Source: Apodospora peruviana (lineage: Eukaryota > Ascomycota > Sordariomycetes > Sordariales > Lasiosphaeriaceae). Taken from it: a stretch of DNA of 64,000 bases. Of the stretch, positions 1 to 11,870 are shown piece by piece; the first letter of the stretch is position 1, and each line of letters begins with the position of its first letter. Made by a program: the position numbers and the translations under genes. The notes beneath the pieces were generated by a model that did no database searches, was not told where the DNA came from, and was given only the letters and a program-made list of their open reading frames with translations. The stretch spans positions 5,456,001 to 5,520,000 of the forward strand of contig JAUEDM010000001.1 in NCBI GenBank assembly GCA_033439685.1. Reading direction: 5' to 3'.

Positions 1-590
1 CTTTTGGCCCCCTGATATCAGGTTTCGGTGGAGCACGCACACGGGCGTCATCACCACGACGAGAGCTAGAGTCAGCCGTACCCTCGCGACGGCTTCGAGG
101 TCGCTCACGGGAATCGTCTCTTCTGGAACGATAGTCTCTATCACCATCTCTGCTTCGCAGCCCACGTCGGTCGGGTGAGCGCGGGCGGTCCGAGACTCTG
201 TCGCGTGACCGGCGCCGGTCTCGACTGCCGCCTACGTCGCGGCGTGGGCCACGGTAGTAGTCATCGCCTCGGCGGTCTGAAGACTGATCTCTCCGGCGGT
301 ATACGTCATGGCCTCGACTATCGCGGCGTCGATCGTGGTCTCTGTCACGGTAGCGGCGCTAGAGTGAAACAGACTGGTCAGCAATGGAAGCTTCGTCTGC
401 GCGACTCGGGGGAAAAAAGGCTTACATCTGGCGGGCTGCGAGAGCGCCGACGATGAATGGCGTGGCCATTGCGACGATCTCGGTCACGTTCCCGGTCGCG
501 ATCGCGATCGCGTCGGTCGTCGTCGTTTCGCTTTCGCACCGAGTGACTTCCTACAGGTGATGGTGAGCGCGAGTCTCTAGGCCGAGTCAT
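1..590 (-). CDS. RS-rich protein N-terminus, probable splicing factor (partial)
   Basis: The N-terminal part of a minus-strand gene that continues past the left edge. Exon 1 is 590..426 (55 codons, starting MTRPRDSRSPSPVGS). A 67-bp intron, 425..359, has a GTAAGC donor, a GCTGAC-type branch site and a CTCTAG acceptor. Exon 2 resumes in phase at 358 and stays open to base 1. The visible ~170 residues are almost entirely Arg/Asp/Ser/Glu repeats (RDRDRERDRDRR, DRRRSRDR), the composition of RS domains that bind RNA or other spliceosomal proteins in the nucleus. An RS-rich N-terminus of this kind precedes the helicase core in fungal Prp5-type DEAD-box proteins, but it also occurs in other spliceosomal proteins. 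No catalytic domain lies within the window, so the exact family is not assignable. The gene is divergent from the HMG gene at 1441. Confidence 0.6.
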
Positions 591-1440
591 GACCGCTGGG
601 TCGGCCCGCTCGGCAAAAACACTGGTTTAGTGAGAAGTACTTGGCGGCGGAAGTCGAGAGGACGATCAGTGCGGTCAGGAGCAGGTTTTTACCAGCTCGG
701 TAATGCGTTGTGGTTTTGGTGTTGTTGCTTGTTGTTGTTGTTGGGAAGCCAGTCGCCGACGGGTTGATGAGGAAGCGAGTTTGAAAAGCACCAGTCCAGA
801 CCACTCACTGCTCGACGTACGGAAGGAAGGAACATAAAAGTGGAGACAGAAGTCTGCGCGCTCTGGACTGGGTGGTCAGGGCGTTGGACAGTGCGCCCTG
901 TACGGAAACAGTACATATGGACTGTACGATGAGGTAAGGTTCCTGAAGGTACGGGCACTTGACACAGCTTGTGGACATATGACGACTGCGAAGCAACTGC
1001 GGCTTGATTCACCATTACTCCATATATGCGTAATACATAGCTTTTTGGGTCAGATTATTGGTCCCTAGTAGTTTAATACTACACAATACTAAATCTCAGG
1101 AGAGTGAATATTCCCAATCTTGAATAATTTATTCCTTACCATCGACGATTGGAAGGTGTGAAGGGGAGGGAGGTGGTGAGAATCAACCAGGGTGTGTGTG
1201 TATCAGCCTGGGTACTTCGAGGAGGCTGGAGCTCACTGCACCAGGCAAAGCTGGATGGGAGTGCGTGCTCTCCCCCAGCTTCCGGTGTGCATAAACCAAA
1301 TAATTTCTCTGCTCTCGATCCTGCCCAGTGCTGGTTTGCGACAAAACAACCTCCAGACACCACCCCCTAAACCAAAATAAACTCTCCATTCAATTCGACG
1401 CCCCAGTAGCACCGCCACGACAACGCCGTCATCAGTCGCC
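591..1440. other. Divergent intergenic region, 0.85 kb
   Basis: The spacer lies between the divergently transcribed RS-rich gene and the mitochondrial HMG gene. It includes a GTT-rich microsatellite at about 718-741 and pyrimidine-rich leader sequence just before 1441. The short open frames here lack splice-supported extension, codon structure or recognisable motifs, and I see no gene. Confidence 0.6.
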
Positions 1441-2634
1441 ATGTGGTCAGCAATTGGGCTTGCGACCGCCCGCCAGCAGCTTCGCGTCCGCGGTGCGCAG
1501 GTCGCCCGCGTCGCTCGCGTCGCCGGTCGGGTCCCCATTCCCGGCCCTCGCCTGGGTGCCGTCCGCGCCGTTATCTTCCGCCGGGGGTACGCCGCCGCGG
1601 CCGCTACTACTAAGAAGACCGCGACGAGCACCAAAGGCCGCAAGCTGAAGACGACAACGAGCTCCGCGGCAGCAAAGCGAGCAGCGAAACCCAATGTCGC
1701 CAAGAAGAAGCCCGTCCCTAAGAAAACCAAGAAGACAACGGCCAAAACGAAGCCCGCCAAGAAGGTGCTGACGCCTGAACAACGGGCCGCAAGGAAAGAG
1801 AGGCTGGCCGCAAGGCGAAAGAAGGATGAGATTCGTGACTTGAGGGCTACAGCGTTACTGCATCCGCCCAAGGCGTTACCCAGAAACGCTTGGGCTGTTT
1901 TCTTGAACGACTCGAAGAAGGATCTCAGCGGCGACGTTTTCTCTAACGTCGTGCCCAGATTGGCCCTGGCTTACAAGGCCTTGTCAGAGTCGGAGAAATA
2001 TGTGAGTAGAGCGCCTGCAGTTTATCTCGGTTACGTCGAGAGTGGTTGGGCGGACACTGATCAGTTCTCTCCAGCGTCTGGCTACCGTCGCTTCACAGAA
2101 TCAGCTCGCCAATAAAGCTGCCTACCAGTCATGGATTCTGTCCCATACCCCAAAGCAAATACACGACGCCAACGTTGCCCGTCACCGGCTCAACTACCTC
2201 CTCAAACCTGAGACTAAGTTTAGGTCTATCAAGGACGGGCGTCTTCCCAAGCAATCACGAGGCGCGTACCAGTTGTTCATGACGTCGCATATGAAGAACG
2301 CTGCAATCCAAAACCTCCAGGAAGCTCAGAGCGTAATGCGGACCGCTGCCCTGCAATGGAAGACTCTTAGCGAGTCGGAACGCCAGGTACGTTTGGCGCG
2401 CATTGTGTTTTTAGGGGTCTCATAACTCGGTTTGCTGTGCTTCCTCACATGAACTGGTTCTGACCATCCCGTACCTTCTCTCCTGTCTTAACATTCAACG
2501 CTGACTTTGTTTGTCTCTCCGTCAAAAAGCCGTACTATGATAACGCCCGGGTTGACAGCGCGAGGTATGTCGAGGAAGCCAGCTCCCTTGGCTTCACTGT
2601 TAGCCCGCGTAAATCACCATCACCGGTCGTTTGA
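1441..2634 (+). CDS. Mitochondrial HMG-box DNA-packaging protein (mtHMG1/Abf2-like)
   Basis: Three exons: 1441..2001, 2075..2386 and 2530..2634, joined in phase 0, giving 325 residues. The N-terminal ~55 residues are Arg/Ala-rich with few acids, as in a mitochondrial presequence. Residues ~60-130 are a Lys/Ala/Thr-rich basic linker. HMG box 1 starts near the conserved KALPRNAWAVFL and ends in YKALSESEKY. HMG box 2 contains KQSRGAYQLFM and LQWKTLSESERQPYYD, the latter spanning intron 2. The family (Podospora mtHMG1, yeast Abf2) bends and compacts mitochondrial DNA and supports mtDNA maintenance. Intron 2 (2387..2529) is long for this locus and ends in AAAAAG, a weak acceptor. The acceptor is supported because the second box continues in frame across it. 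The start is the first ATG, in good context, at the head of the presequence. Confidence 0.88.
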
Positions 2635-3576
2635 TCTCGGAGTTTGGAAGAAGGTCTCGCCAAAGGTATACCCTAAACTCCGCCCTCGAGGGATTGATGC
2701 TCTGTACGATACATTTTCCCCGTCATTGTCTGTGGAACAACAAGACATTTGATACCATCTGTTCGAAATCTATCTCTTAGGTCGTCCTGTTACGTTTTCC
2801 CTTTCTGCTTCTCCTCCAGCTGTACAGATCGGGGCATATTCTATCCTTTTCTGAGAGAAAGAGAGGAGACAGAGCAGAGTATGGCAGAAACAACTAGGTG
2901 CTAGTGTTCTCTTTCTATAGGAATAGGATTCAAATCCTCTTGTGTTCAAGGTTGATATTTTGCTAGCTTTCTTCAGGACTACGTCAGTATGGACGGTCTC
3001 GTGGCACATGCATGTACTATAAAATGTCTACAAATGGCTATCCCACGTTTCACAGCCTCCATGTCCTCGACGAAGCTTTATTCCAGTTAGAATCTGTCTC
3101 CTTTTCTCTTGTCTCTACGTCTCTGCCCATGGAAGTCACGGAGCTCGGAGCAGATAAAGAGAAATTTGTTATCATATACCAACTTTTCCACGTACGCGTC
3201 GTGCGCTATCTCGTGACCGCATGGATGACGAGAATTGGTTGTCATCATATCCAGTTAACAGATAGCCGCCCACTGTGTGTGCCTAGAAAGGTAGCAGGTG
3301 GCTAATATGCAACGAAAACTAGGTACCTATGCAACTATGCACCCATCTCCAAAATCCAAAATGACAACCCAAACTCCAGCCGTGTTGCTCGAGACGCGCG
3401 TCCTCCATGCCATTGCATAACTACATACCTCGTATGGTCATGCCAAACTCATAACTCCTTGTACCTAAGCGTTGATGAGAATGAAAACAAAAAGGAGAAC
3501 CCAAACCGAGAATATGTAAATCGAAATATCCTCCGGTGTTTGTGTAAGTATGTATGTATGCCAATCATACCAATCA
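2635..3576. other. Intergenic region, 0.94 kb, between convergent genes
   Basis: This is 3'-flanking sequence shared by the convergent HMG gene and the 546-residue gene. It contains one copy of the GGTACC-centred palindromic motif at about 3319-3330. No coding or RNA gene is supported. Confidence 0.6.
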
Positions 3577-5217
3577 TCAACCATTTGACGCAGACCGTGC
3601 GCCCACCACGATGACAGGCTCATTATCGGCGCCAAGCCACGACGCCCCTGTGATCTTCAACTTGCGCTGGCTCGCGACATACAGCAAGAGATAAATGTGG
3701 CCGACAACGTGCCCGAAACACCAAAGGCGCATCCCCGTGAACCCCGAGTCTCGACCGCACCACACACCCCAGCCGGCATTGCCCTTGGTCAGGTAACCCG
3801 TCAGAAACCCCCAGCAGGACTGCTTCAAGCTGGCCTCCCAGGATCTGCAATCCACCGTCCAGTAGCCCCTCTCGAACGGGCGCAGCTGCCGAGTCTGCGA
3901 CTCCGGCTTGAACCGCGCTTGGAGGTTGAAGTCGCCGGCTAGCTTCGCCAGTGGCCCGGTCACCATGTCGGTCGGGTCCACGTCGCGCAGGTCGGTCGGC
4001 GGCGCGGGGGAAAAGATTTCGAGGGTGTCCAGACAGGCCAGGGCCTCGCTTCTCAGGGTGGAAATAAGTTGCGTTTGCTCTTGCGCTGCTGCTTTTGCCT
4101 TTTGTTGACGAGGGTCAATGTCACTCGAGCTTCTGGCCAGACCATTCCCATGATTTGGCTCTTTTTGAGATATTCTGGGGCGTTTGGCGGCCGGAGGCGG
4201 CTCCGACTTAACTCTGAATGACGAGTCTTCCTGGCTAGGGTAATATGATGTGATCCGTGTCTCATCTGCACAGGTTGTTGGCGTTTGTGCAACAGGCAGT
4301 CGACGCTTGTTGCCTCTGACTGGTGATCGCGGGATCACGGTCGTTGCTCCTCCTTCGTCGCCTGGCGCCGGAAAGCTTTTTGGGTGTGAAGTTGGCCAGG
4401 CACTCCTACCGGAGGGCAAGGGAGATAAAAGGGCGGTTGGCCCCCGATTCTTCTGAGCTGGGTCTTTCTGCGTAGCAGCATGTATGGGCGATGATGACGG
4501 TTGGACATGCGCCTCACGGCAGCTTTTTGTAAGAGCATGGTCGTCAAGTCTTGTTCCCGCAGAAGATGGCGCCGGCGGCGCAGGATTAGTAGATCGGACG
4601 TAGTCTGCTCCGTCTCTCTGTTGATGTTCGTTGTCTGACACGGTGGAGGTTTCGCTGCTGCCCTCCTGCGACGGCCGGAAAGCGAGCTGCTGTTCTGCCA
4701 CCCTTCGGTTTGCGACCGGAGAGCTATCGACCTCACTTCTGTTCCAACCAGATATAAAATGTTCCAGTATTCTTGTGGGGGAACAGAAACCCGGGATGAG
4801 CGGGTCACTCTCCGGGTAGGAGTCGGGGACAACACTGGGAGGTGGCTGCCATGATGACTGCGAATCGCGCGATTCTTCCGCGACTTGGTGCAGTCGCGGG
4901 GAGTCTAGGTTATTTTGTACGCTTCTGAACGACAGCTGGGGCGAAACGAGATCAGCAGCCTCGACTGCTCGGGCTTGCTGGAAACTACTGTGTATGCTGG
5001 TGTTGATTGGTGGTTGTTCACCGGCCTCAGTGAGGTGCTGCGATGCCGCTCCAAACCCATGCGCCTCGGTCGACGAGTCGCATATGCGGAAAACAGACGC
5101 CCGCGTTGTGGGTTGGAAGTCGAGGTATGCGCCGGCCAAAGTTCGGTATGATGTGTCGTCTTTCGCCTTGCTTGGAGCCGCAATGTGAACCAGAATCTCG
5201 ACCTGTGGCCGACTCAT
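3577..5217 (-). CDS. Conserved fungal protein of unknown function with a Trp/Cys-rich C-terminal domain
   Basis: A single exon of 546 residues. The N-terminal ~380 residues are low complexity (Ser, Pro, Gln, Asp) with a basic patch and a PKRPRIS-like segment, suggesting a disordered and possibly nuclear region. The last ~130 residues look folded. They carry a dense aromatic/Cys pattern (GYWTVDC, CWGFLTGYL, AGWGVWC, RLWCFGHVVGHIYLLLY) followed by a short hydrophobic segment and TGASWLGAD. I recognise this C-terminal pattern as conserved in Pezizomycotina proteins but know no experimentally assigned function. The HIYLLLYVAS stretch is too short and mixed for a confident membrane span. The start is the first ATG of the frame; nothing upstream argues for another exon. 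It is convergent with the HMG gene. Confidence 0.75.
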   Translation of the reverse strand: MSRPQVEILVHIAAPSKAKDDTSYRTLAGAYLDFQPTTRASVFRICDSSTEAHGFGAASQHLTEAGEQPPINTSIHSSFQQARAVEAADLVSPQLSFRSVQNNLDSPRLHQVAEESRDSQSSWQPPPSVVPDSYPESDPLIPGFCSPTRILEHFISGWNRSEVDSSPVANRRVAEQQLAFRPSQEGSSETSTVSDNEHQQRDGADYVRSTNPAPPAPSSAGTRLDDHALTKSCREAHVQPSSSPIHAATQKDPAQKNRGPTALLSPLPSGRSAWPTSHPKSFPAPGDEGGATTVIPRSPVRGNKRRLPVAQTPTTCADETRITSYYPSQEDSSFRVKSEPPPAAKRPRISQKEPNHGNGLARSSSDIDPRQQKAKAAAQEQTQLISTLRSEALACLDTLEIFSPAPPTDLRDVDPTDMVTGPLAKLAGDFNLQARFKPESQTRQLRPFERGYWTVDCRSWEASLKQSCWGFLTGYLTKGNAGWGVWCGRDSGFTGMRLWCFGHVVGHIYLLLYVASQRKLKITGASWLGADNEPVIVVGARSASNG

Positions 5218-5966
5218 TGCGGTAGGACACGTCTAGGCCAAGCTTGATATCCCGGCGACCGCCATGAGGTAAAGGTAAAATAGCGAAAATAAAGATGAAG
5301 ATCCAGTCGTCAGAAAAGAATGGAAGGTGCCAGCGGGTTTGGGTATTGAAGTATTAAGGTTATTAGGCAGCAATGGTGTTTGAATATGAAAGACGATCAA
5401 GAAGAAATGAGAATCACATGGCGTGAACAACCTGAGACAGAGTCGGTGTTCGCTGCCTGCGATGCGACGAGCCGTGAATCAAGGAGGGGTGAGTGAGTAC
5501 ACCAGTGAATGAAGACGCAGATACCGGTACGTGGGGCTCAGATGTGGTTACTACCTAGGTACCTTACCTATTGCCAAAAGCTGGACCGTGCATCGCGAAA
5601 CAATTGAATTGTCTGCGAGAGTGCTAACCCGTAGTGCCTGCTGCGGAGACCTCCATGCCGGCGCACCGGCGGGCTGGATCGAAGGTTTCAGGGGAGCCAA
5701 TCCTCTGATTGGAACGACACCCCAGGGCCCTGTGGGGCTCAGGGGACAGGAGGAAATCAACCATGAACCACTCGAAATCGGACGTATCTTTCAACAAGAC
5801 GATTCCACCCATTCATCCGCTGCCAGCATCCACAACCCGTCGTCTACCTGTCTTCTTGGTGATTCCCTTAGTCTGTCGAGCGACCACACAGGTATTCAAT
5901 TGGATCGTGGACAGCGTTTAAAAACCTGCTTCGACCTCTCGATCACCCTCGAGACGATACCTTACC
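5218..5966. other. Divergent intergenic region, 0.75 kb
   Basis: The promoter-side spacer between the 546-residue gene (minus) and the sterol dehydrogenase gene (plus). It carries a run of the CCTAGGTA/GGTACC motif at about 5551-5570. Open frames here overlap no recognisable protein family. Confidence 0.55.
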
Positions 5967-7155
5967 ATGGCCTCAGAAAAGAAGCCGTTGCTCGGCTCCG
6001 TCATGGTGATTGGCGGCTGCGGCTTCCTAGGACACCACGTTGTCCGCCTCTGTCTCCGCGACTACACCTGCTCCCAGATATCGGTGGTGGACCTCCGCTG
6101 CACGCGCAATCGACGGCCCGAATCCGATGGCGTGGCCTACTATGAAGCCGACATCACAGACGCCTCCAAGCTCGAGTCCATCTTCGCAAAGGCCAAACCC
6201 GATGTTGTCGTGCACACCGCATCCCCGGCCGCGCAGTCGAACGATAGCGTCTCACACGCCCTGTTCAAGAAAGTGAATGTCGACGGGACCGCCGCCGTCA
6301 TCGAGGCTTGCCGTAAGACCGGCGTCAAGGCACTGGTTTACACGAGCTCGGCCAGCATCATCAGTGATAACCACAGCGATCTGATCAACGCCGACGAGAG
6401 GTGGCCCGTCATCCGGGGCGAGGACCAGAGCGAGTACTATTCTGAAACAAAAGTATAACATGCTATTGAAACTAGACATAAAAAGCAGCAGTTGGCTAAT
6501 TCATCAACTGCCTTAGGCCGCCGCCGAGGAGCTCGTGCTTGCCGCCAACCGCTCCGAAGAGTCCCCCAAGCTTCTCACATGCTCCATCCGCCCCTCGGGG
6601 ATCATGGGCGAGGGTGACACCATGACGCTGTACCACATGATCAACATCTACAGGCAGGGCCGGACAGGCTTTCAGGTTGGCGACAACACCAACCTGTTCG
6701 ACTTCACATACGTCGAGAATGTGGCGCACGCGCACCTCCTCGCCGCCAGGTGCCTCCTCGTGACCTCGGCGCTCGGCACAGTCCCGCTGGACCACGAGCG
6801 CGTCGACGGCGAGGCGTTCCTCGTCACAAACGACCAGCCCGTCTACTTCTGGGACTTTTGCCGGGCCGTCTGGTCCGCTGCCGGCTCGCCTCTTGGGACA
6901 GACCACGTCTGGACCCTGTCCCGCGGCGTCGGCATGGTCCTCGGCTTCCTGAGCGAGGTCTTCTTCGCCATCATCCGCAAGCCGCCTACGTTCAGCCGCC
7001 AGCGCCTCACGTACAGTTGCATGACGAGGTACTACGATATCTCCAAGGCGAAGAGGCGGCTGGGTTACAAGCCGCTCGTGAGCCTGGACGACGCTGTCAG
7101 GAGGTCGGTCAAGTGGACTTTGGAACAGCAGGAACTTGAAAAGAAACAACAATAG
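5967..7155 (+). CDS. 3-beta-hydroxysteroid/sterol-4-alpha-carboxylate 3-dehydrogenase (ERG26-like)
   Basis: Exons 5967..6452 and 6517..7155 (intron 64 bp, GTATAA...CCTTAG) give 374 residues. The N-terminus has the Rossmann NAD(P)-binding glycine motif VIGGCGFLGHH at residues ~12-22. The catalytic Tyr-x-x-x-Lys (YSETK) lies at residues ~158-162, with the intron falling directly after that Lys. The PSGIMGEGD and FTYVENVAHAH motifs of the 3-beta-HSD extended-SDR family follow. A hydrophobic segment near residues ~310-330 is consistent with ER membrane attachment. The family removes the C4 carboxylate during oxidation of the 3-OH in C4 demethylation of ergosterol precursors. Length matches the usual 350-380. 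It could instead be a broader 3-beta-HSD paralogue; the ERG26 role is inferred. Confidence 0.82.
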
Positions 7156-8059
7156 CTCAAAATATTGACTGTTGTTTTATTTTCCTTTTCCCCTTTCTTC
7201 TCTTTCCTTGTCGCCATACTGAGCGAGCGGCAGCTTCGAGTTGTATGTTCCTGTTCCTAGCCCTCGACGGCAATTTAATTTATATCTGGGCACCAGTCCG
7301 TCAATGCAAGCGGTAATGATACCTACATATGCTGGAATGGGCGTTGCATTCTTATTAATATCTACCTTTCTGTTAATAGCTTTTGATGCGGTCTTGAGTT
7401 TTCAGTTTACGTTGGTCAATGAGAAGTAAAGGGCATTACAAAAATCCGGCTTGAATAAATCCATTCGAGTGTTTATTATTTTGAAGAAATAATCAAGGAG
7501 GTATCTGGAACACATGGACCAATGAGATGGATACATATCTATTTTCTTTTCCTTTTTCGAGAGAAAAAAGAGACCACTGCTGCATGCCATGCTTGCTTTG
7601 ATTCAACAGCCCTATAAACAAAATAAGACCCCTTGAAAAGAGAAAGTAAACACAAAAGCTAGCTAGGTAGAAGGAAAAGTAAAACGCACGTAGTGTGCGT
7701 GTGTGTGCGTGTGTGAACCAACACTTGACACATAGGCAAGAAGGCAAACAAAAAATGAATCAGAAAACAATATTCTTTCCCTCCCCTCCTCTTCCCCTCC
7801 CGTCCACCCTTCCTTTTGGGCTCATCGACATAGATTGACGGATGAGAACCCAGGGCGGAGAAACAGAGACGGAAAAGGAGTAGTAGTACCCATGAAAAAA
7901 ACCGAACCTAACCAACTCGAAACCCCCGAGTTGAAGTAAAAGAAAAGAAAAGGAGTTTTTCCCTTGTCGTAGTCGTCATTTGATCCGTTTCATCCATCAT
8001 CTCTGAGACGCCTTTTCCATAATTTGGACAGTAACGGGCTTCGGCGTGAACAACGTAAG
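7156..8059. other. Convergent intergenic region, 0.9 kb
   Basis: 3'-flanking sequence of two convergent genes, the sterol dehydrogenase and the LIM-RhoGAP. It is AT-richer than its neighbours, with poly-A/purine tracts and a GTGTGTGCGTGTGTG dinucleotide run near 7700. No gene is supported. Confidence 0.6.
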
Positions 8060-11000
8060 CTAGACAGTCCCCATCGTCACCCCACTTCCTTGTCTGCTCC
8101 AACCTGGTTGGTTTGTGTTCGAATTTCGCCATTCTCTCCGTGGTTGCCCTGCCACACCGCCTGCTCCCGGCTCCGGCGTCCCTGGGCTATCATACTGGCC
8201 GGACGGAGACGGGTGCTGCTGTTTCGGCCTCTGCTGGCCAGGAGTAAGAGCCTCGTATGGTCCGCGGTCACGTTTTGCCGGAGGCGGTGGTGTCCCTTGA
8301 GTCCCAGGTCCTCCATTAAAAGGGGGCATCGTGGGATCTTGTACCGTTCGGACGCTCCTTTCTTGTTGCCATGACGATGGATCAGTCTCCATTCTCCGCG
8401 GGGGAGGCCGGCTGGGGTTGTTTTCGTGCCGACCGACGATCTCGGCGACGTCGGCATACTGCCGTGGGGCCAGCCCACTTGTGCTACGATCCGAGAACCG
8501 CTTGAGGATCTCCTTGGTCGTGAGATCTGTGTTGTTTCCAAAGAGAGATTGATCGCTCAAGGCGGCGACCAGGTCATCAGGAACCTAAGTTGTGTGTCAG
8601 ATCAGAATCCGTTGTGGCATAACTTGTTCATAGATATAAGTGGGGTTGTCTTACCGAGCACATCTCTTCGATATTGTTGATGAGTATGTCTACCGCATCA
8701 ATAGCAGTCATGGGGTCACCGTCGAGAGTTGATGTCTTGTTCTTATCGAGGAGGACATTAGGCGCAATGACGGTGGCGAGGTTCCTGATATCCATCTTGG
8801 AGCCATTCTCGTCGTCGATTTGGTGGAATGACCCTGCCCATTTCAGGAAACAGAAAAGAACTTCCATACAATCCCGGTGAGCTTTCGGAAGCAAGCAACA
8901 GGTGAGGTGTAGGCAGTGCTTTTGTTTCTCCTCGTCCGGTAGCTTCGCGGCTGCTAGCCACAGTCGATAAAGCTTGTGGGTTAATAAGGGATCGGGGAGC
9001 TCGCGTAGATACCGTTTGAGGAGAGCTGCCACCTGAACAACATTATTGCTGCTGAGATCTACATTCCCCTCTTTGTCGATTTTCTCAACGAGCTCGTTGA
9101 GTTTCTTAATATTTCCGTTCTTTCGGAACACGCCTTCGACTGAGAGGTCCATCTGCCTCATGGTAGAAACAATATCGTCGACGATAGCGGGCACCCTCAG
9201 GGTACCAGGTCCCACACCATCTGTGGATTCTGCGCCATCCCGATCTGTAATGACTTCCAGAGGAACACCAAACACTCCTTTTTTCTTCACATTCTTCCTT
9301 CCGTCTTTCTGGAATGCCTTCCCAATATTCTTCCAGAAGGTGGCAGGTTTCCTACTCTCAATGAAGCCAAGTAGTTCTTCCAGCGAGAACTCGCCCTCGA
9401 CCATTGGGTGCATCGTCAGGACAGCAAGATGTCGGACGATGAAGTACTCCAGACCCGACAGCTCCGAGAAGAACCTCCGGCCGCCTCGCTGCGGTGATGG
9501 TTCCCCACCGGCACGGAATTCTGCTCCTCTGCCATCCGAGTAGCTCCGTTGGTGGTTACTACCTGCACCTCCGGACCCAAAGTTGGGTTCCGTTGCGGGA
9601 GAACGAAAGAGTTCCTGTCTGTTAGGCGGAAGATACGGTCTCTGCTCTCGCGCCTGTTCGGCGGCAACGATCCGAGGTATGTCATCCAGCGTCAATGCAT
9701 CCTGATTCTGCAGAAGCATTTCTGGAAGGCCGTCGGCGGAACCCTGCTCTTCCACAATGTGAAAGCCCCTGCTGCCTTGTCGATTATGAGCACTATTGGA
9801 TCCAGGTTGTGCGGAGCTGCTTTCAGGCCCGTCCATGATTCGCGAGGTCCGAGCCTTCCTAAAACTCGAAGAAAGGTGCTTGTCCAAACGGGTGCTCTTC
9901 AACCTTCTAACATCATTGAGAGCGCTCTCATAAGACGACTCCCGGTGATGCTGGGGCTGTTCTCCAGCGTATGATTTGGATCGGCTGTCGACAGATGGCC
10001 TGCCCTCTGCGGAGTCATAACCGTTGAGATTTGGCTCTTCGGAAGTTTGTGGGATGGAGCCACTGCTCCGCAGTATGTCGAGAAGCCTGGCTAAGGCGAC
10101 CTGAAGCAGAAATATGTACTGCTGTAACTTTGAGACATACTCGAAGGGCGGTGCCTTCTCCGAGCTGTAGGTCTCACAAGATTTACAAAATATTTTGGAA
10201 TCGTAAAGATTCAGACGCGCGTCCTGAAGCGATCGGCCCAGCTCGTTACCGCAGCGCGAGCAGTTGGTGCAGGCGATATGCCATCGCTTGTCGCCATTCT
10301 TTGCACACTCGTCTTCGACGGGTTTCCGGCACAACACGCACTGGTCTGAGTCATTAGCTGACAGACGTGACATGCCAGACGTCAACTGAAGTGTCGTGGT
10401 GGAGTTATCCTCGTTCTTCAAGGCTTCAAGATCGCTCAGTTCGTCGAGAAACTGAGATAGGCCATCGGGGAGATGTCGGTCTTTCTCTATCCGTAGAGCG
10501 CCCTGAAGGCAAATCCTGATAAGGAGCTTGAGGTAGTGAGCGAGACCAGTGACGAGAGTCAGCAACTCTTGGGTAACACCAAGCTTCCTCACACCCTTAT
10601 CCTGAGCTTTGGACAGCAACGAGAAAAAGGCAACAATCTTCTTGCAAAGAAGCTTGGCTTCTCGCGCGTAAGATAGACCTGTATGTTTCGCATATTAGCG
10701 CTTATCAAGGCCAGCTGGACAATCGACGAAGCAGAGATTAGAATCCGTACCTTTCATCTCCAACCTGCCCATTATGGCGTCAAGTCCGTCTGCTGACTTG
10801 AAGAGAATGTCCACATGCCAGATAAATTTCTTTGCAACCATGACACCATCAACGTAGGCTCCGTTGCTTACATGTAGGAGCATGTCTGATATGCAGGCGG
10901 CCGAGGACTCCTCGAATGTGGAAAGAACACTCCAGATGCGATACACTTTTTCTTCCATTCGCTCCTCCTCCTCCCGGACCGCCTCGCGTCCAGCAGGATC

Positions 11001-11870
11001 GTCGGCGACCGGACTGAGAGCTTGTTGCGGGGGGTTTAGTCGGACATTCCAGAATTTGTGTATCATGTAACACTCGGGGTGCCAGTGCTGGTTCTGGCCA
11101 TTCCGGAAGATCTCGACGAATTGCTTTAAAATTGCGGTCTGGCAGCCGTTGCAGCGTTGGGCAAACTGGGTTGAGTAGTGGTAGTGACAGTATACCCGGC
11201 CATCGTGCTCGTAGTAGCTGTCCTGTGCTCCAAAGACCGTCGGACACAGAGAGCAGGTGAAATGGTCAACATGATACTTGTGGTCGAGCGCCGTTATGTA
11301 CGATCCGCGAAGAGCTCCACCGCATTTATGGCAGAGCAGTCCAAGCCGACGAAAATAATCGGTCTCGCAGAGCGGATATTGCCCTTCGCCGTTCTCGTCG
11401 TCCGCAGGGAAGAACTTGGACGCGACAATTTGACCACAATCCTGAAGGAGGGTCACGATCAGCCATACATCTTATTAACTCAACAGTAATCTAGGTCATG
11501 AACTCACGCGACACTTGAAACAGTCCAGGTGGAATGTTCCATCAAGCGCACGCACAAACTGCCCCATAAGGGACTCGCCGCACTTCTTGCATACTCGCAC
11601 CTGACCGCTCGTCGTCCTCGAGCCCCTTGGCCTCGAGCGGTTGCGCTCCCCACTGCGTCTCGACTCTGTGTCTGTATCTCCAGTGCTCAAGGCGGGTGAG
11701 GCTGGTGGTCTTCCGAACTGGTTTCCATATGCCCCATTCTGTCGTGAGGACGTAGGTGTGAGGTTTATGTGCTGTTCTTGATCGGTGTGGTATGGAGCAT
11801 CGCCAGCCGCAGGAGGCGCGTGGACCCAGTCCGCCCCCGGCCCACCGCCGCCATATTCGGACCCCGACAT
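8060..11870 (-). CDS. lrg1: LIM-domain Rho GTPase-activating protein (Lrg1-type)
   Basis: Four exons: 11870..11508, 11441..10751, 10678..8655 and 8584..8060, giving 1200 residues. A disordered Ser/Pro/Arg N-terminus is followed by LIM domains. LIM1 starts at CKKCGESL near residue 94, with the first intron inside it. LIM2 starts at CHKCGGAL and a partial LIM-like zinc module at CNGCQTAI. Another LIM starts near residue 465 (CVLCRKPV...CSRCGNEL). A RhoGAP domain occupies roughly residues 815-1025, with the arginine finger in EGVFRKNGN and the KRYLRELPDPLL and NLATVIAPNVL motifs. The tail is Pro/Gln rich. The LIM plus RhoGAP architecture defines yeast Lrg1 and Neurospora LRG-1. These switch off Rho1 at growth sites, controlling hyphal tip polarity and glucan synthesis. 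Intron 2 splits a Gly codon. A long leader with no convincing ORF lies upstream. Confidence 0.92.

Noticed and set aside
577..1015. Overlapping minus-strand frames upstream of the RS-rich gene
   Set aside because: Low complexity, mutually overlapping, no family signal; better explained as promoter and leader DNA.
1233..1871. 212-codon minus frame overlapping the HMG gene
   Set aside because: Antisense shadow of a GC-rich presequence and Lys/Ala linker; the plus-strand HMG model explains the coding bias.
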